Shown here: positions 1-10,609 of the stretch, one piece after another
How the letters are laid out: every line of letters begins with the position of its first letter
Numbering within the stretch: the stretch's first letter is position 1
From: Thaumasiovibrio subtropicus
GTDB lineage: Bacteria; Pseudomonadota; Gammaproteobacteria; Enterobacterales; Vibrionaceae
DNA length: 64,000 nt
Assembly: GCF_019703835.1 (NCBI RefSeq)
Contig: NZ_AP023054.1
Location: forward strand, 2,231,580-2,295,579
Direction of reading: 5' to 3'
The notes under the pieces: model-generated
The model's database searches: none
Told to the model about the DNA's origin: nothing
What the model saw: only the letters and a program-made list of their open reading frames with translations
Translations under genes and position numbers: made by a program

Positions 1-184
1 CAAAAGGCTAACCACGTCACAAACGGGAAAATGGTGCTTACCACGCCTAACTGACAGTGCTAGTGTTGAACTAGACCAGATAATTTGTGACACATAATAA
101 TATACCAGCAGGACATACTCTGGCGTAAATTATCTTTTTTGGTCACTTTTGCTGCAAAGCGTTTGATATTTAAGGGAGAGAAAT
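1..184. other. Intergenic left edge, no gene seen
   Basis: I see no credible coding region, RNA gene or terminator in this stretch. It ends with a good ribosome binding site (AAGGGAGAG) just before the chemoreceptor start, so the promoter of that gene should lie here, but no convincing -35/-10 pair stands out. Confidence 0.4.
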
Positions 185-2188
185 ATGAGAAAACGTCGAC
201 AAGCCTCGATTATCGTTCGGATGAACGTTGGGTTTGCATTATTGGTCGCGCTTTTTGCGGTCACCATACTAGTAATGCAACGAGGGTCAAACCAAATACA
301 CAATCAACTAGGGACAGTAACCACAGAAGCCTTGCCGCTATTTTCTCAGGCAAATCAGACAAGTGTACGTCTTCTCACCGCAGACAAGATCTTCAAAGAT
401 TTCCTGACAACCCGCGACCCAGCGCGCATGAGCGATTACGATAAGCAATTCACAGAAGCCCACCAAGCATTCAAAGAAGCCAGTGACGCTCTGAACCTAA
501 GCGCCGGGGAGATCCCCGCTCTCGCCGAGCAGCTCGCCGCCTTGCAAGCCCTCGAAAAACGCTACTTCGAGCACGCCCACACCGCAATGGCGAATTACCA
601 AACGAAACTCGTCGCCGAACGCGAACGCTCAACCGCTATCCGTCGTTTCCAAGTCCTTTATGGCGAGTTGAGTAATAAGATGCAGAGCTATATCAATGAT
701 AGCGACAATATTGCTGTCCAAATGATATCGAAAAGCTACTTTGTCAAACTCGAGCAAACCGAAGAAACGACATCCGATGCATTGGCGAGTAACGATCCTT
801 CTATTGTTGGTACAGCGCTGCGCGACAATAAGAAAAGCGTCACTCAATTAAATTACGCCTTCAATGGCATAGTGCGTCAGGACAGTGAAATCGGTGAGAC
901 CTTTCAAGCGTCAGTCGATCAATACACACTGGATATCGGCCAACCACAAGGTATCTTGGAACAGCACTACAATTATCTGATCGCAGAGCAAGAGCTTTAC
1001 GACAATATCCTTACCCTAGCGCAAGAAATTGACGCCGCGATGGCTATCTTAAACACCTTTGTCACGCAAGCAGACCAAGTGATGGCCGATGCTATCCAAG
1101 TTGCTGATACAACCTATAGCCAAAGCCAACAGCGTGCCTTGCTGCTAGGTTTACTTGCCGTGACCATTTGTGCCACCGTCGGCTGGTATATTTCAACGCG
1201 TATTCGTGCGCCACTGCACGCCATGTTGCGCACACTCGAGAAGTTAACCCAGGGAGATATGACACAACGCTTCACCAAAGCGAGTTTCCGGGAGTTTGAA
1301 CAACTCAGCGGCCATATCAATACCTTAGCCACAACCCTGCAAGAAATCTTACGAGATCTTGGCAAAACATCTGACGGACTTACGCACGTTGCCGAAGACA
1401 ACCAAGCCGTGACAGCCAAAGCGAAGCAGCAACTGAAAGATCAAGGCGAACGTACCGCCAGCGTTGCCGCCGCGATGACAGAAATGGACCACTCTGTGAA
1501 GGATGTCTCTAACAGCGCAGAACACACAATGGAAAAAGTGAAGTCGGTAGAAAAAGCCGCCGGCGAAGGACGCGCTATCATGAGCCGCTCCATTTCCACC
1601 ACACAGCAACTGTCAACCCGTATCGATGAATCGGTGCATGCGGTTGGCGAGCTACAGAAGATGAGCCATAACATTGGCGCAATCTTGGATGTTATCCGCA
1701 ACATTGCAGATCAGACAAACCTACTTGCGTTAAATGCCGCAATCGAGGCCGCACGCGCGGGTGAGCAAGGGCGTGGTTTTGCCGTCGTTGCTGATGAAGT
1801 CCGTGTGCTTGCCTCAAAAACAACCGACTCCACGGAAGAGATTGAGGGCTTAATTCAGACGCTACAAAATGGCTCGGCGCAAGCCGTTAACTTAATGGAA
1901 AGCTGTGTTTCTGAAATGGCGACAAGCAGCAGCCAAGCTTCCGATGCCAACAGCTCAATGGAGGAAGTCCTTTCATTGATTCTCGAAATCAGTGAAATGA
2001 GCAGCCAAATTTCCCAAGCGTCAAACGAGCAAAGCAACACCAGTTCAGAAATTGCGCAAGCATTAGAGAGTATTAGCCATATCGCAGAAACCAACTACCA
2101 AGCCATGGAGCAAGTTGCCGCTGCGAGCGAAAACCTCGATGAGTTAGCGCATAAGCAAAACGATATCGTTAGTCGCTTTGTCGTCTGA
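185..2188 (+). CDS. Methyl-accepting chemotaxis protein
   Basis: This 667-residue protein is a transmembrane chemoreceptor that would feed a signal to the CheA/CheW complex. It has a first membrane helix at about residues 15-35, a long periplasmic helical sensor region of about 270 residues and a second helix near 318-338. A HAMP domain and a long coiled coil follow. The signalling hairpin tip is clear ([20 protein letters not shown], then [12 protein letters not shown]). The sensor length fits a helical-bimodular or long four-helix-bundle type, but the ligand cannot be read from the sequence. The ATG follows AAGGGAGAG at good spacing and a terminator follows the gene, so it is probably transcribed alone. 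The next genes are also signalling genes. Confidence 0.95.
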   Translation: MRKRRQASIIVRMNVGFALLVALFAVTILVMQRGSNQIHNQLGTVTTEALPLFSQANQTSVRLLTADKIFKDFLTTRDPARMSDYDKQFTEAHQAFKEASDALNLSAGEIPALAEQLAALQALEKRYFEHAHTAMANYQTKLVAERERSTAIRRFQVLYGELSNKMQSYINDSDNIAVQMISKSYFVKLEQTEETTSDALASNDPSIVGTALRDNKKSVTQLNYAFNGIVRQDSEIGETFQASVDQYTLDIGQPQGILEQHYNYLIAEQELYDNILTLAQEIDAAMAILNTFVTQADQVMADAIQVADTTYSQSQQRALLLGLLAVTICATVGWYISTRIRAPLHAMLRTLEKLTQGDMTQRFTKASFREFEQLSGHINTLATTLQEILRDLGKTSDGLTHVAEDNQAVTAKAKQQLKDQGERTASVAAAMTEMDHSVKDVSNSAEHTMEKVKSVEKAAGEGRAIMSRSISTTQQLSTRIDESVHAVGELQKMSHNIGAILDVIRNIADQTNLLALNAAIEAARAGEQGRGFAVVADEVRVLASKTTDSTEEIEGLIQTLQNGSAQAVNLMESCVSEMATSSSQASDANSSMEEVLSLILEISEMSSQISQASNEQSNTSSEIAQALESISHIAETNYQAMEQVAAASENLDELAHKQNDIVSRFVV

Positions 2189-2250
2189 CAATAGGACGTC
2201 TTATAAAGGGGCGTCTAACAACAGGTCGACTCACTGATAAATTTCTTCCG

Positions 2251-2276
2251 CCCCAACTCACGTTGGGGCTTTTTTT
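2251..2276 (+). terminator. Rho-independent terminator after the chemoreceptor
   Basis: The inverted repeat CCCCAAC-TCAC-GTTGGGG is followed by a run of T. It lies about 60 bases after the chemoreceptor stop codon and separates it from the peroxidase/kinase cluster. Confidence 0.9.
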
Positions 2277-2528
2277 AAACGGGCCTCATGATGCCAGTTT
2301 AACAAGCCAACCAGCGTATCGAGCTCAGCGCGTGTTGTGATGCATCGCTCTCCAGCCCCTACTTATCTCACCACGTGTTTACTGCATCTGTTTCACAAAA
2401 AGCGGACACACACGACAACAACAATGCCTTTAAAGTATTTCAAATAGCGATATGCTTTACGCCCAAAGAATAAGAAACTAGGTTTATATCATGTATATAA
2501 AGAGAAACCTTCTGGCTGGGCAAATACA

Positions 2529-3599
2529 ATGGGTAATCGAACCTGGGTCATCACAGGTGTATCAATCGCATTAGTGTCTATCGGCGTACTGGTATTTGAC
2601 GCGATCGTTGAAACACGACAGCAACATCGTGCCGATGCCGCGTCTGCAACAGAAAGTCTCCCCTCGACTTCTCAGCCGAAGACAGATCGACGTGAAGCAC
2701 CAAACACAAGTCAACAGCCTATCACCCCAATACCAACGTCTATTAACGTCAACAAACCCGTTGCGCGAGTAGGTTGGCATCTTTTTCGTGATCCCAACCT
2801 TTCCTCTAATCACCAGGTAAGCTGTGAGTCTTGCCACAGCTTAAAATCCAATGGCGCTGAAACGATTCCAGTCTCTGTTGGTGTCGGAGGCCGCGGCATC
2901 AGAAACTCGTTAACTGTGTTCAATACTGCTTACAATTACCGCTTTTTTTGGGATGGCCGCGTTAACAGCCTTGAAGCTCAGCTTGATGGTCCTATACACA
3001 ACGTCGTAGAAATGGACTCCAATTGGCAACACGTCAGTGACTATGTCGCGTCGTCTCAACACTACGAAACGCTCTTCAATCAAGCAAATTTGTCAATAAA
3101 CACTGAGAACATCAAATTAGCTTTGGTCGAGTTTATGTCTGCGCTAACTACGCCAAACTCGCCTTTTGATCAGTTTTTGCTGGGAGACAATACCGCGCTC
3201 ACTGAGCAGCAACGTCGAGGTTGGGAGCTATTTCAACAGGAAGGGTGCATTCGGTGCCACCGGGGTATCAATATTGGCGGCGGTATGGTGATGCGATTTG
3301 GCGTCTTTGGCGAAGCAACAAAAGGGGCTGATCGCTCGAGTGATACAGGTAGACACCTCTCTACGTCTAAGGCGGAAGACATGTACCTCTTTCGTGTTGC
3401 CAGCTTGAGAAACGTCAGCGACACAGCACCTTACTTCCATGATGGACAGACTCAAACCCTAGAAGATGCCATCAAGATCATGGCAGAAAGCCAGCTTGGT
3501 AAAACCTTCGACGACACACATGTCGCCGATCTAAAAGCGTTTTTGGAATCACTTTCTGGACAACACCCCGCGATTTTGCAGGAATTTGAAAATGAGTAG
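2529..3599 (+). CDS. Membrane-anchored di-heme cytochrome c peroxidase family protein
   Basis: This 356-residue protein belongs to the bacterial di-heme cytochrome c peroxidase / MauG superfamily. Two CxxCH heme sites are visible, CESCH starting at residue 99 and CIRCH starting at residue 240. Family hallmarks NSLTVFNTAYNYRFFWDGR and LRNVSDTAPYFHDG lie between and after them. An N-terminal hydrophobic helix (about residues 8-25) with no clear cleavage site suggests an anchored periplasmic enzyme. A low-complexity Ser/Thr/Pro linker of about 50 residues precedes the catalytic part. Whether it reduces peroxide or oxidises another substrate is not known. It overlaps the following sensor kinase gene by 8 bases, so expression is probably coupled and a redox input to that kinase is a reasonable inference. 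The Shine-Dalgarno site is weak. Confidence 0.9.
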   Translation: MGNRTWVITGVSIALVSIGVLVFDAIVETRQQHRADAASATESLPSTSQPKTDRREAPNTSQQPITPIPTSINVNKPVARVGWHLFRDPNLSSNHQVSCESCHSLKSNGAETIPVSVGVGGRGIRNSLTVFNTAYNYRFFWDGRVNSLEAQLDGPIHNVVEMDSNWQHVSDYVASSQHYETLFNQANLSINTENIKLALVEFMSALTTPNSPFDQFLLGDNTALTEQQRRGWELFQQEGCIRCHRGINIGGGMVMRFGVFGEATKGADRSSDTGRHLSTSKAEDMYLFRVASLRNVSDTAPYFHDGQTQTLEDAIKIMAESQLGKTFDDTHVADLKAFLESLSGQHPAILQEFENE

Positions 3600-6027
3600 A
3601 GTCAAAGTCTTATTTATTGCCTCAGCCCTGTTGTTGTGCACACTCCTTGGTGGCATTGCTGTTCTCTATTTCGAATACAAGCGACTGAGCGACTACCGTA
3701 TGGTCGCCGCCGAATTGAGTCACAACATCATTGCCATTCGGGATACAATGACCCAACATGCGCTTGGCACACAAAGTGATCCCTATTATCTCACCCAAGT
3801 GTTGGTGAACATAGAACGTGAATCACAGGGCATGGTGGACCAATACACGCAACGTGACCATCTTGGTCTATATCAACTGGAAACCTATACCGTTCTCGTT
3901 GACTTCTCTGAATCACTCACACGCGTTACCGATGCACTCGATCACGTCATTGGTGTGTTAATACTCAGAGAATCACTCCTGACTTCCCTATCTCAGCAGC
4001 TGAGTAGTGACAGCCCCAATCAAGACCTCGTATTGAGGAGCGTCATCACAAATAACCTTGCGTTACTTGAGCAACACCTAAACAACCAAGAGCTCCGCGT
4101 TACCCTCGACACATTTCGCGAAGTCGAAACACAAAAACAACACCTCTTTACCACCCTACTGCTACGTGAAAACATCGACTTCATTGAACGCACTGATGAC
4201 GCGTTAACCTTACTCATCACTAATACTCGCAACATCATTATCCAAATGCTTGGCGCCCTCATTTTTATCACTTCAACGTTAGTCCTTGTGACGTACATTT
4301 TGCGTGTTAAAGAGCTCAACCGGAACAATGCCGCTTATCAAGAGGCCATAGATAAAACCGAACGAGCAAACCAAGCTAAATCCATCTTTCTCGCAACCAT
4401 GAGCCATGAGTTGCGAACGCCAATGAATGGTGTACTTGGAATTGCTGAAATCGTGCTAGAAAGTACGAAGGAACAAGCGACCCGTGACAACGCCAAAATG
4501 ATTATCAACTCAGGTCAACACCTGGTTACCCTGCTTAACGACATCTTAGATTTCTCCAAAGTCGAGCAGGGCAAGATGGTCTTAGAACGACGCCTTTTTG
4601 AGATGAAAGAGATTACTTTGCCCCTGCAACAGTCCTTACTTCCATTAGCAATGAACAAAGAGATCGATCTTATCGTCGAGGACCAAACCCCTGTTAACGC
4701 CGAGTTCATGGGCGATGTGGGGCGCATACGACAAATTCTGTTTAACTTGACGGGGAATGCGATAAAGTTTACCAGCGAAGGTAAGGTCGAAGTGACTATC
4801 GCGCTGCACAGTGCGAATGAGCAAACCGTTATAATGACAGTCACCGACACAGGAATCGGTATCGCTCGCGAAAAGCTCGATGAAATCTTTACGCCTTTCG
4901 AGCAAGCTGAGCTCTCTACGACACGAAATTATGGCGGAACTGGACTTGGGCTTTCTATCGTCAAACGAATGACCGATCTCATGAAGGGCGAAATTTCAGT
5001 GTTCAGCCAGCTAGGCATTGGTTCCAAGTTTACCCTGACTCTACCTCTGCCGCACACACAATCTGAACATACCCCCCCAATAGAAGTGCCTGAGTGCGAA
5101 GAGGTTGAAGTACTGGCCTCCTCTACCAATCCAATCGCACCTGACCATAAAGCCAATACCACCGAAACAGATTCAGACAACGCATCGCAATCAAGCCGTG
5201 AAGCAGCGGACTCTGGTATTGAGATGGAGATATTGCTAGTCGAAGATAATCCGGTCAATGCTGTCGTTGCCCAACGTTTTCTCAACTCTTGCGGTCATCA
5301 TGCCATGATCGCGAAAGATGGTCTTGAGGCGCTTGAAATACTCAAGTCGACCCATTTCAACTTAGTCATCATCGACAATCATATGCCAAACCTTGGTGGC
5401 GTAGAGACGATAAAACGCATTCGAAATGAGTTGAAACTCAATACCGTCATTTTTGGCTATACCGCAGACGTTTTCAAAGAAGCACATGATGAGTTCATCG
5501 ACGCTGGCGCAAACTTTGTCCTGACTAAACCTTTGCAGAAAGCCAGCCTAGAAAAAGTGCTCGAACAGTTCCACACTAACATCTTCTCGCATTCTTCACC
5601 GGTACCATCAGAAGCTGTGAATGTCATTCCTCTTGTCCGTTACCCCATTGACAAATTGCCGATGACAGAAGAAGAAATATCCAAGAGCAGCTTACTGTGT
5701 GAGATGGCCTTAAGTGAAGATGAAAAAGTGGAACTGCTGATTACTCTAGAGTCTGAAATCAACGACAAAACTGAGCTGCTCTTTCATGCCTTTGCCGCTT
5801 CCGATACGCAAGAACTTCATAAAGTCCTCCATGCTATCAAAGGCACTGCGTTGGAGTTCAATATGGTCCAAATGGTGAACTTAGCAGAGGCGGTGGAAGA
5901 AAAGGCCCGTAATGGGCAGCTCCCTGAGGTGGAAGAGCTGCAAAAACTGGTCAATCGCATGCTAATTAATGGCCACCAAGCCGCACGAGTCATTGAAAAA
6001 CTCAACAAGCAAAGAGAAACAGGATAG
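3592..6027 (+). CDS. Hybrid sensor histidine kinase with receiver and Hpt domains
   Basis: This 811-residue membrane protein has two membrane helices (about residues 5-25 and 215-235) flanking a helical periplasmic sensor domain. A HisKA domain follows with the phospho-acceptor His at about 272 in the motif MSHELRTP, then a complete HATPase (N box NLTGNAIKF, G1 DTGIGI, G2 GGTGLGLSI). A receiver domain follows (acidic pair near ILLVEDN, acceptor Asp about 595 in IIDNHMP) and a C-terminal Hpt domain with HAIKGTALEF (His about 747). It is therefore a full His-Asp-His relay protein. I chose the ATG at 3592 because GCAGGA lies 8 bases upstream; an in-frame TTG sits at 3586. It overlaps the peroxidase gene, and 6 bases separate it from the next gene, so the three form an operon. 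No DNA-binding output regulator lies beside it. Confidence 0.93.
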   Translation: MSRVKVLFIASALLLCTLLGGIAVLYFEYKRLSDYRMVAAELSHNIIAIRDTMTQHALGTQSDPYYLTQVLVNIERESQGMVDQYTQRDHLGLYQLETYTVLVDFSESLTRVTDALDHVIGVLILRESLLTSLSQQLSSDSPNQDLVLRSVITNNLALLEQHLNNQELRVTLDTFREVETQKQHLFTTLLLRENIDFIERTDDALTLLITNTRNIIIQMLGALIFITSTLVLVTYILRVKELNRNNAAYQEAIDKTERANQAKSIFLATMSHELRTPMNGVLGIAEIVLESTKEQATRDNAKMIINSGQHLVTLLNDILDFSKVEQGKMVLERRLFEMKEITLPLQQSLLPLAMNKEIDLIVEDQTPVNAEFMGDVGRIRQILFNLTGNAIKFTSEGKVEVTIALHSANEQTVIMTVTDTGIGIAREKLDEIFTPFEQAELSTTRNYGGTGLGLSIVKRMTDLMKGEISVFSQLGIGSKFTLTLPLPHTQSEHTPPIEVPECEEVEVLASSTNPIAPDHKANTTETDSDNASQSSREAADSGIEMEILLVEDNPVNAVVAQRFLNSCGHHAMIAKDGLEALEILKSTHFNLVIIDNHMPNLGGVETIKRIRNELKLNTVIFGYTADVFKEAHDEFIDAGANFVLTKPLQKASLEKVLEQFHTNIFSHSSPVPSEAVNVIPLVRYPIDKLPMTEEEISKSSLLCEMALSEDEKVELLITLESEINDKTELLFHAFAASDTQELHKVLHAIKGTALEFNMVQMVNLAEAVEEKARNGQLPEVEELQKLVNRMLINGHQAARVIEKLNKQRETG

Positions 6028-6033
6028 AGAGCG

Positions 6034-7962
6034 ATGAATCAACCACAACATCTCAAAATGATTGGGTTACATTCTTTCCTTGCGGCTATCGCAGCAATGA
6101 TTCTTTTCATTGACCTCAACATTCCGCTCGGTGTGGCTGCTGGTGTACCTTACATCATGGTGATTCTGATTGCGCTCAACTCTAAGCAGCAATCCACCCC
6201 GCTCATTTGGGCCACCATCTGTACCCTACTCACCTTAACGGGCTATTTTCTCTCCCCCCAAGGCGGCGAGATATGGAAAGTGGTCGCCAATCGTACCTTA
6301 GCGATATTGGCTATTTGGTCTACGGCAATCATTTCAATGTTTATCATAGAGCGTACTCGCCGAATACTCGCACTTGAAACAGACTTGCAATTATCCACCT
6401 TCCGCTCAACACTTGGACAAGTGGCGGAGTATGCCAACGATGCCGTCGTCATCACGGACCATACGGGACTCATCACATGGGTTAATCACGGTTTCACCAA
6501 GCTTTCAGGCTATGAACTCGCTGAGAGCGTGGATAAGAAACCGGGCGCGTTACTACAAGGCAAAGAAACCGACCTTCACAGTATTCAACAACTCTCCGAT
6601 GCGATACGTGCACAAAAGCCCGTCTCACTTGAGATCCTTAACTACCATAAAAATGGCACACCCTACTGGATAGACCTTTCGATAAACCCCATTTTCAAAG
6701 AGGGAAAACTAGAGAAGTTTGTAGCTGTTGAACGCGATATTACTGAGCGAAAGTCACTCCAGCGTGCACTGCAAGTTCAAGCAGAGCAAGCGAACCAGAA
6801 TGCAAAAGCGACCTCCGATTTTTTGTTGCAACTAACACAAGAGATCACCAAACCAGTCGAACATATTCTCCATCTAACAAGCAAGACTGAACAGCAAAGT
6901 CACGATGACACATTAATGCAGCTCAATCGCAGCATCACTCAAGCAGCAAAAGCGACGAAAGCCATTACAAACACACTCACCCAGATCTCTCAGTTGCGTC
7001 CTGAAAACATTCAGACCAACCATGAGACATTTGACGCAAACGGTCTTATTACCGCCTTATGTCAAGATATTAAGCAGCTTGCCCAGTACAAAAAAATCCA
7101 CTTCTCTGAATACTTGCAGCTCGAACAACATCGTCACTACCAAGGTGACCCAAAACTCAGCGAAAACATTATTTATTTCTTCGCACTCGCCGCGTTAACC
7201 GAAACAGACCAAGGCACCCTCTCAATTCAAGCTAAGCCTTTTAGAAAAAGGGCATTACAAGGGATAAGACTAGAAATAGAGTGCACGGATAAAGGCAAGA
7301 ACTATCAAATTTTTGAAGGCGTTAAAAAGGCCTCCGACCATAGCAGCACTTGTGATTTGACAGGTATTGCGGGTGACTATGCTGTTGGCAACGCATTGAT
7401 TTCAGCATTAAATGGCACCTTAGATATTGAGCATCCTACCGATGGTTTGTCACGAATCGTCATCCATTTGCCACTTATCGCAGACACAAACTCGCCGTCA
7501 AGCCTCGTAAGTAAAACAGTAGAACCGACAAACCAACACGCAACAAGCCAGTCTAGTACAACCGAGACTCTCGAAGAGAACAGAAAACTACTGATCGCGG
7601 AAGATAACGGCGTTAACGTCACTGTGCTCACCAAACTACTGCAAACTATCGGTTTCGATGATTTCGACTTCGCCAAAAATGGTAAGGAAGCTGTCAAACT
7701 AGCGAGAAATCAAGCGTACTACGCTATTCTAATGGATAACCACATGCCTGAAATGACAGGTATTGAAGCCACTAAGATCATCAAATCCACGATTTCACCC
7801 GATGCCTATATCATTGCTTGCACCGCGGACTCTTCACCAGATGCGAAATCAGAGTTTATTGACAATGGCGCCACTGAAGTCTTATTAAAACCTCTTAACA
7901 TTCAAAAACTTCAAGCTGTCTTGATCGACTTAAACAGGAAAAGCCAGACGAGTTGTGCCTAA
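6034..7962 (+). CDS. PAS-receiver protein with a degenerate histidine-kinase core
   Basis: This 642-residue protein starts with three or four membrane helices (residues 10-105) followed by a PAS domain with PAC (about 125-245, ending FVAVERDITERKSLQ). The next segment lines up with a HisKA helix, but the acceptor motif reads TQEITKP where SHELRTP is expected, so His is replaced by Gln at about residue 269. The ATP-binding region is also degraded: no clear N box, and the G1 position reads CTDKGKN. The C-terminal receiver is intact (IAEDN, acceptor Asp about 568 in LMDNHMPEMTG, CTAD, LLKPL). It probably does not autophosphorylate. It may take phosphate from the Hpt domain of the preceding kinase and use its PAS and membrane parts as a second input. 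It follows the kinase by 6 bases. Confidence 0.85.
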   Translation: MNQPQHLKMIGLHSFLAAIAAMILFIDLNIPLGVAAGVPYIMVILIALNSKQQSTPLIWATICTLLTLTGYFLSPQGGEIWKVVANRTLAILAIWSTAIISMFIIERTRRILALETDLQLSTFRSTLGQVAEYANDAVVITDHTGLITWVNHGFTKLSGYELAESVDKKPGALLQGKETDLHSIQQLSDAIRAQKPVSLEILNYHKNGTPYWIDLSINPIFKEGKLEKFVAVERDITERKSLQRALQVQAEQANQNAKATSDFLLQLTQEITKPVEHILHLTSKTEQQSHDDTLMQLNRSITQAAKATKAITNTLTQISQLRPENIQTNHETFDANGLITALCQDIKQLAQYKKIHFSEYLQLEQHRHYQGDPKLSENIIYFFALAALTETDQGTLSIQAKPFRKRALQGIRLEIECTDKGKNYQIFEGVKKASDHSSTCDLTGIAGDYAVGNALISALNGTLDIEHPTDGLSRIVIHLPLIADTNSPSSLVSKTVEPTNQHATSQSSTTETLEENRKLLIAEDNGVNVTVLTKLLQTIGFDDFDFAKNGKEAVKLARNQAYYAILMDNHMPEMTGIEATKIIKSTISPDAYIIACTADSSPDAKSEFIDNGATEVLLKPLNIQKLQAVLIDLNRKSQTSCA

Positions 7963-8044
7963 CGGCTCCTTTACCACAATATAAAAGCCCTTGAACACGC
8001 GCATGTTTCTTTCTGTTTTACCGGGCCGCACTTTGAGGCTTCTG

Positions 8045-9487
8045 CTACAACCCACCCATCAAGACATATTTGGTCTCCAAATACGCTTCGATACCTTGTT
8101 TTGCCCCTTCTCGGCCAATACCAGACTCTTTCACGCCTCCAAACGGGGCTACAGCGGTTGAAACTAACCCTTCATTAACGCCAATGATGCCAGCTTCAAG
8201 TGCGCGGGAAACCCGCCATACACGCTTCAATGATTGGGAATAGAAATACGCTGCCAATCCTGACTCATATTTGTTCGCGCGCGCAATCACCTCTGCCTCA
8301 TTATTAAACCGAAACAGCGCCGCAACCGGACCAAATGTTTCCTCCTGGGCAAGGCGCATATCCTCCGTTGCCTCAGTCAGTACACAAGGCATCACAAAAT
8401 GGCCATGAGACCTTCCCCCACAACGTAGCTTTGCGCCATTGGCAAGTGCATCTTCGACATGCGCTTTCACTTTATCAATCGCCGCTTGGTTGATTAATGG
8501 CCCAATGTCGGCGCCTTGTTCAAAACCATCGGCAACCTTTAATGCCGTCACTCGCTCGACAAGTTTCGCCGCGAACTGATCATAGATAGCGTCATGGACA
8601 TAAATGCGATTTGCACAGATACAGGTTTGCCCCGCATTGCGAAATTTAGACAGCATAGCGCCTTCTACCGCAGCCTCGATATCAGCATCATCGAAGACTA
8701 TAAACGGCGCATTGCCACCCAACTCCAGACTTAATTTTTTGACATTAAAGGCACTTTGCTGCATCAACAATTTACCAACCGCCGTCGAGCCTGTGAATGA
8801 GAGCTTACGTATCGACCTGTGCTGCGTCAGGATCTCACCCATAATCACAGCGTCACCCGTCACCACATTCAATACCCCCGCCGGTAAACCCGCTTCTTGC
8901 GCCAAGTGAGCTAATGCCAATGCGGTAAAAGGGGTATCGGGTGCCGGTTTTAGAACAACACTACAGCCCGCCGCAATCGCAGGTGCACACTTACGAGTGA
9001 CCATCGCGGCGGGAAAGTTCCAAGGGGTAATTGCCGCAACAACACCCACAGGCACTTTGGTCACTAACACTTCACTGCCTGCTTTGTGGGTTGGGATAAT
9101 CTCGCCATGGACACGTCGCGCCTCTTCGGCGTACCACTCCACAAAGCTTGCCGCATAAGCAACCTCTGCCATCGCTTCTTGCAACGGCTTTCCTTGTTCA
9201 AGCGTTAATAAGGCGGCAAGATCAGTTTGATGCTGCATAATCAGGGCATGCCAACGACGCAGTAACTCCGCACGTTCTTCGGCTAACGTATGCTGAAAGG
9301 TAGCGTAAGCACGCTCTGCTGACGTCACACTGGCAAGGACTTGTTCTCGCGTGAGCAAAGGAATCGTCCCTATTACCATTTCTGTCGAAGGGTTCACCAC
9401 GGTCTGTGATTGCTCTGTCTCACTGTTTACCCACTTTCCGTCGATAAATGCTTGCTGTTTCCATAACGCCTGATTAGCTAACTGCAT
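8045..9487 (-). CDS. gabD: NADP-dependent succinate-semialdehyde dehydrogenase, GabD type
   Basis: This 480-residue aldehyde dehydrogenase oxidises succinate semialdehyde to succinate in 4-aminobutyrate breakdown. Along its whole length it follows the pattern of E. coli GabD: AITPWNFPAAMVTRK, SFTGSTAVGK, the general base Glu in LELGGNAPFIVFDDADIE, the nucleophile Cys in FRNAGQTCICANR, and PFGGVKESGIGREG near the end. I took the ATG at 9487, preceded by AAGG; a longer in-frame opening at 9541 adds 18 residues unlike the family. No GABA transaminase is adjacent, so a role with other semialdehydes is possible. The neighbouring gene on the same strand upstream is a GlxA-type regulator. Confidence 0.9.
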   Translation of the reverse strand: MQLANQALWKQQAFIDGKWVNSETEQSQTVVNPSTEMVIGTIPLLTREQVLASVTSAERAYATFQHTLAEERAELLRRWHALIMQHQTDLAALLTLEQGKPLQEAMAEVAYAASFVEWYAEEARRVHGEIIPTHKAGSEVLVTKVPVGVVAAITPWNFPAAMVTRKCAPAIAAGCSVVLKPAPDTPFTALALAHLAQEAGLPAGVLNVVTGDAVIMGEILTQHRSIRKLSFTGSTAVGKLLMQQSAFNVKKLSLELGGNAPFIVFDDADIEAAVEGAMLSKFRNAGQTCICANRIYVHDAIYDQFAAKLVERVTALKVADGFEQGADIGPLINQAAIDKVKAHVEDALANGAKLRCGGRSHGHFVMPCVLTEATEDMRLAQEETFGPVAALFRFNNEAEVIARANKYESGLAAYFYSQSLKRVWRVSRALEAGIIGVNEGLVSTAVAPFGGVKESGIGREGAKQGIEAYLETKYVLMGGL

Positions 9488-9691
9488 GTTTTTAAACCTT
9501 GAGTTAAAGATGAAAATGACCGCGTAAAACCAAGTCAACATTCACGCCACAGTCACCAATGTGGCATCGTACTTTGACGCACGCAAAATAAAAAAGTGTG
9601 CTTACAGAGCGGCTCGCCTAGTAGAGATAGACGAAACCTCAGCCCATTATTGAGCCGAACGGAAAGTAAGCAAAGTTAAACAGTCACACTT

Positions 9692-10609
9692 TTAGCAACG
9701 GCTGGCATATTCTGCCGGCGATAAACCACTGATGCGCTTAAACAGGCGGGTAAAATTACTCACATCATCAAAGCCGAGTTGATAAGCCACCTCCTGAACA
9801 CTAAGCTGTCGAGCATCAAGCAGCTGTCGTGCTTTTTCGGTCACTAACTCATCATAATATCGCTTCGGTGCCATTTTCAGTACATGCTGAAATCGGCGAG
9901 ATAAGGTTTTCTCAGTCACACAACATTTCGCGGCGATTGTGGCAATACTTAACCGCTTGCCTACCCCAGACTCACACACCTGTTGCGCTTCCAGCACTAC
10001 CTTATCTCCATGGCTTTTATCAGGAATAAATCTTTGATAGAAGGCTTGTGCTCGACTGCCAAAGTCAAGCAACGAAAAGTCTGCTACCGATTTTGCGCAC
10101 GTATAACCAGCGTAGCGAGCGATGAAGTGAAGCACCAAATCTTGATAGGCAAATAACCCAGCTGCCGTGACGACTGCCCCTTCATCAATGAGCATTTCCT
10201 CACTAACTACCGATTCAATAAGCGGGAACTCGGAACGCAATCTATGGCAAATTGCCCAGTGAGTCGTCACACGGCGACCAGATAACAACCCAGCATGAGC
10301 GAGAATAAAAGTACTTGCACAACATGCAGCCACCACGCCCCCCTTTTGAAGGATCCCGTCGAAATGAGCGGTTGGCATCACCGCTGAAAAATCGGGGAGA
10401 GGATCTGAGAAACAGGGCGGTAGTAACCAAAGCGCCCTTTCTTCCACCAAGACATCTTCGTTGCTTTCGATAAGCCGTACATCAAAATGACAGCCAGCAC
10501 CAAAGCGTGCCGCGAGTGAGAACAGATCAACCATACCGTAAATGGCTGAACGCATTGCACCGTCATAGCAGACAATATTGACTGGCACCCTATCCAAGTC
10601 TGACGTCAT
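9692..10609 (-). CDS. GlxA-type AraC family transcriptional regulator
   Basis: This 305-residue regulator has an N-terminal DJ-1/PfpI-like (glutamine amidotransferase-like) domain over residues 8-180, with the nucleophile-elbow region around VAACCASTFILAHAGLL. A C-terminal AraC double helix-turn-helix follows (TIAAKCCVTEKTLSRRF and VQEVAYQLGFDDVSNFTRLF). The ATG at 10609 is preceded by a near-perfect AGGAGGG site, which beats an upstream in-frame ATG at 10657. It is transcribed divergently from a cysteine hydrolase gene across about 115 bases, so that hydrolase is the likely target. The effector is unknown. Confidence 0.88.
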   Translation of the reverse strand: MTSDLDRVPVNIVCYDGAMRSAIYGMVDLFSLAARFGAGCHFDVRLIESNEDVLVEERALWLLPPCFSDPLPDFSAVMPTAHFDGILQKGGVVAACCASTFILAHAGLLSGRRVTTHWAICHRLRSEFPLIESVVSEEMLIDEGAVVTAAGLFAYQDLVLHFIARYAGYTCAKSVADFSLLDFGSRAQAFYQRFIPDKSHGDKVVLEAQQVCESGVGKRLSIATIAAKCCVTEKTLSRRFQHVLKMAPKRYYDELVTEKARQLLDARQLSVQEVAYQLGFDDVSNFTRLFKRISGLSPAEYASRC

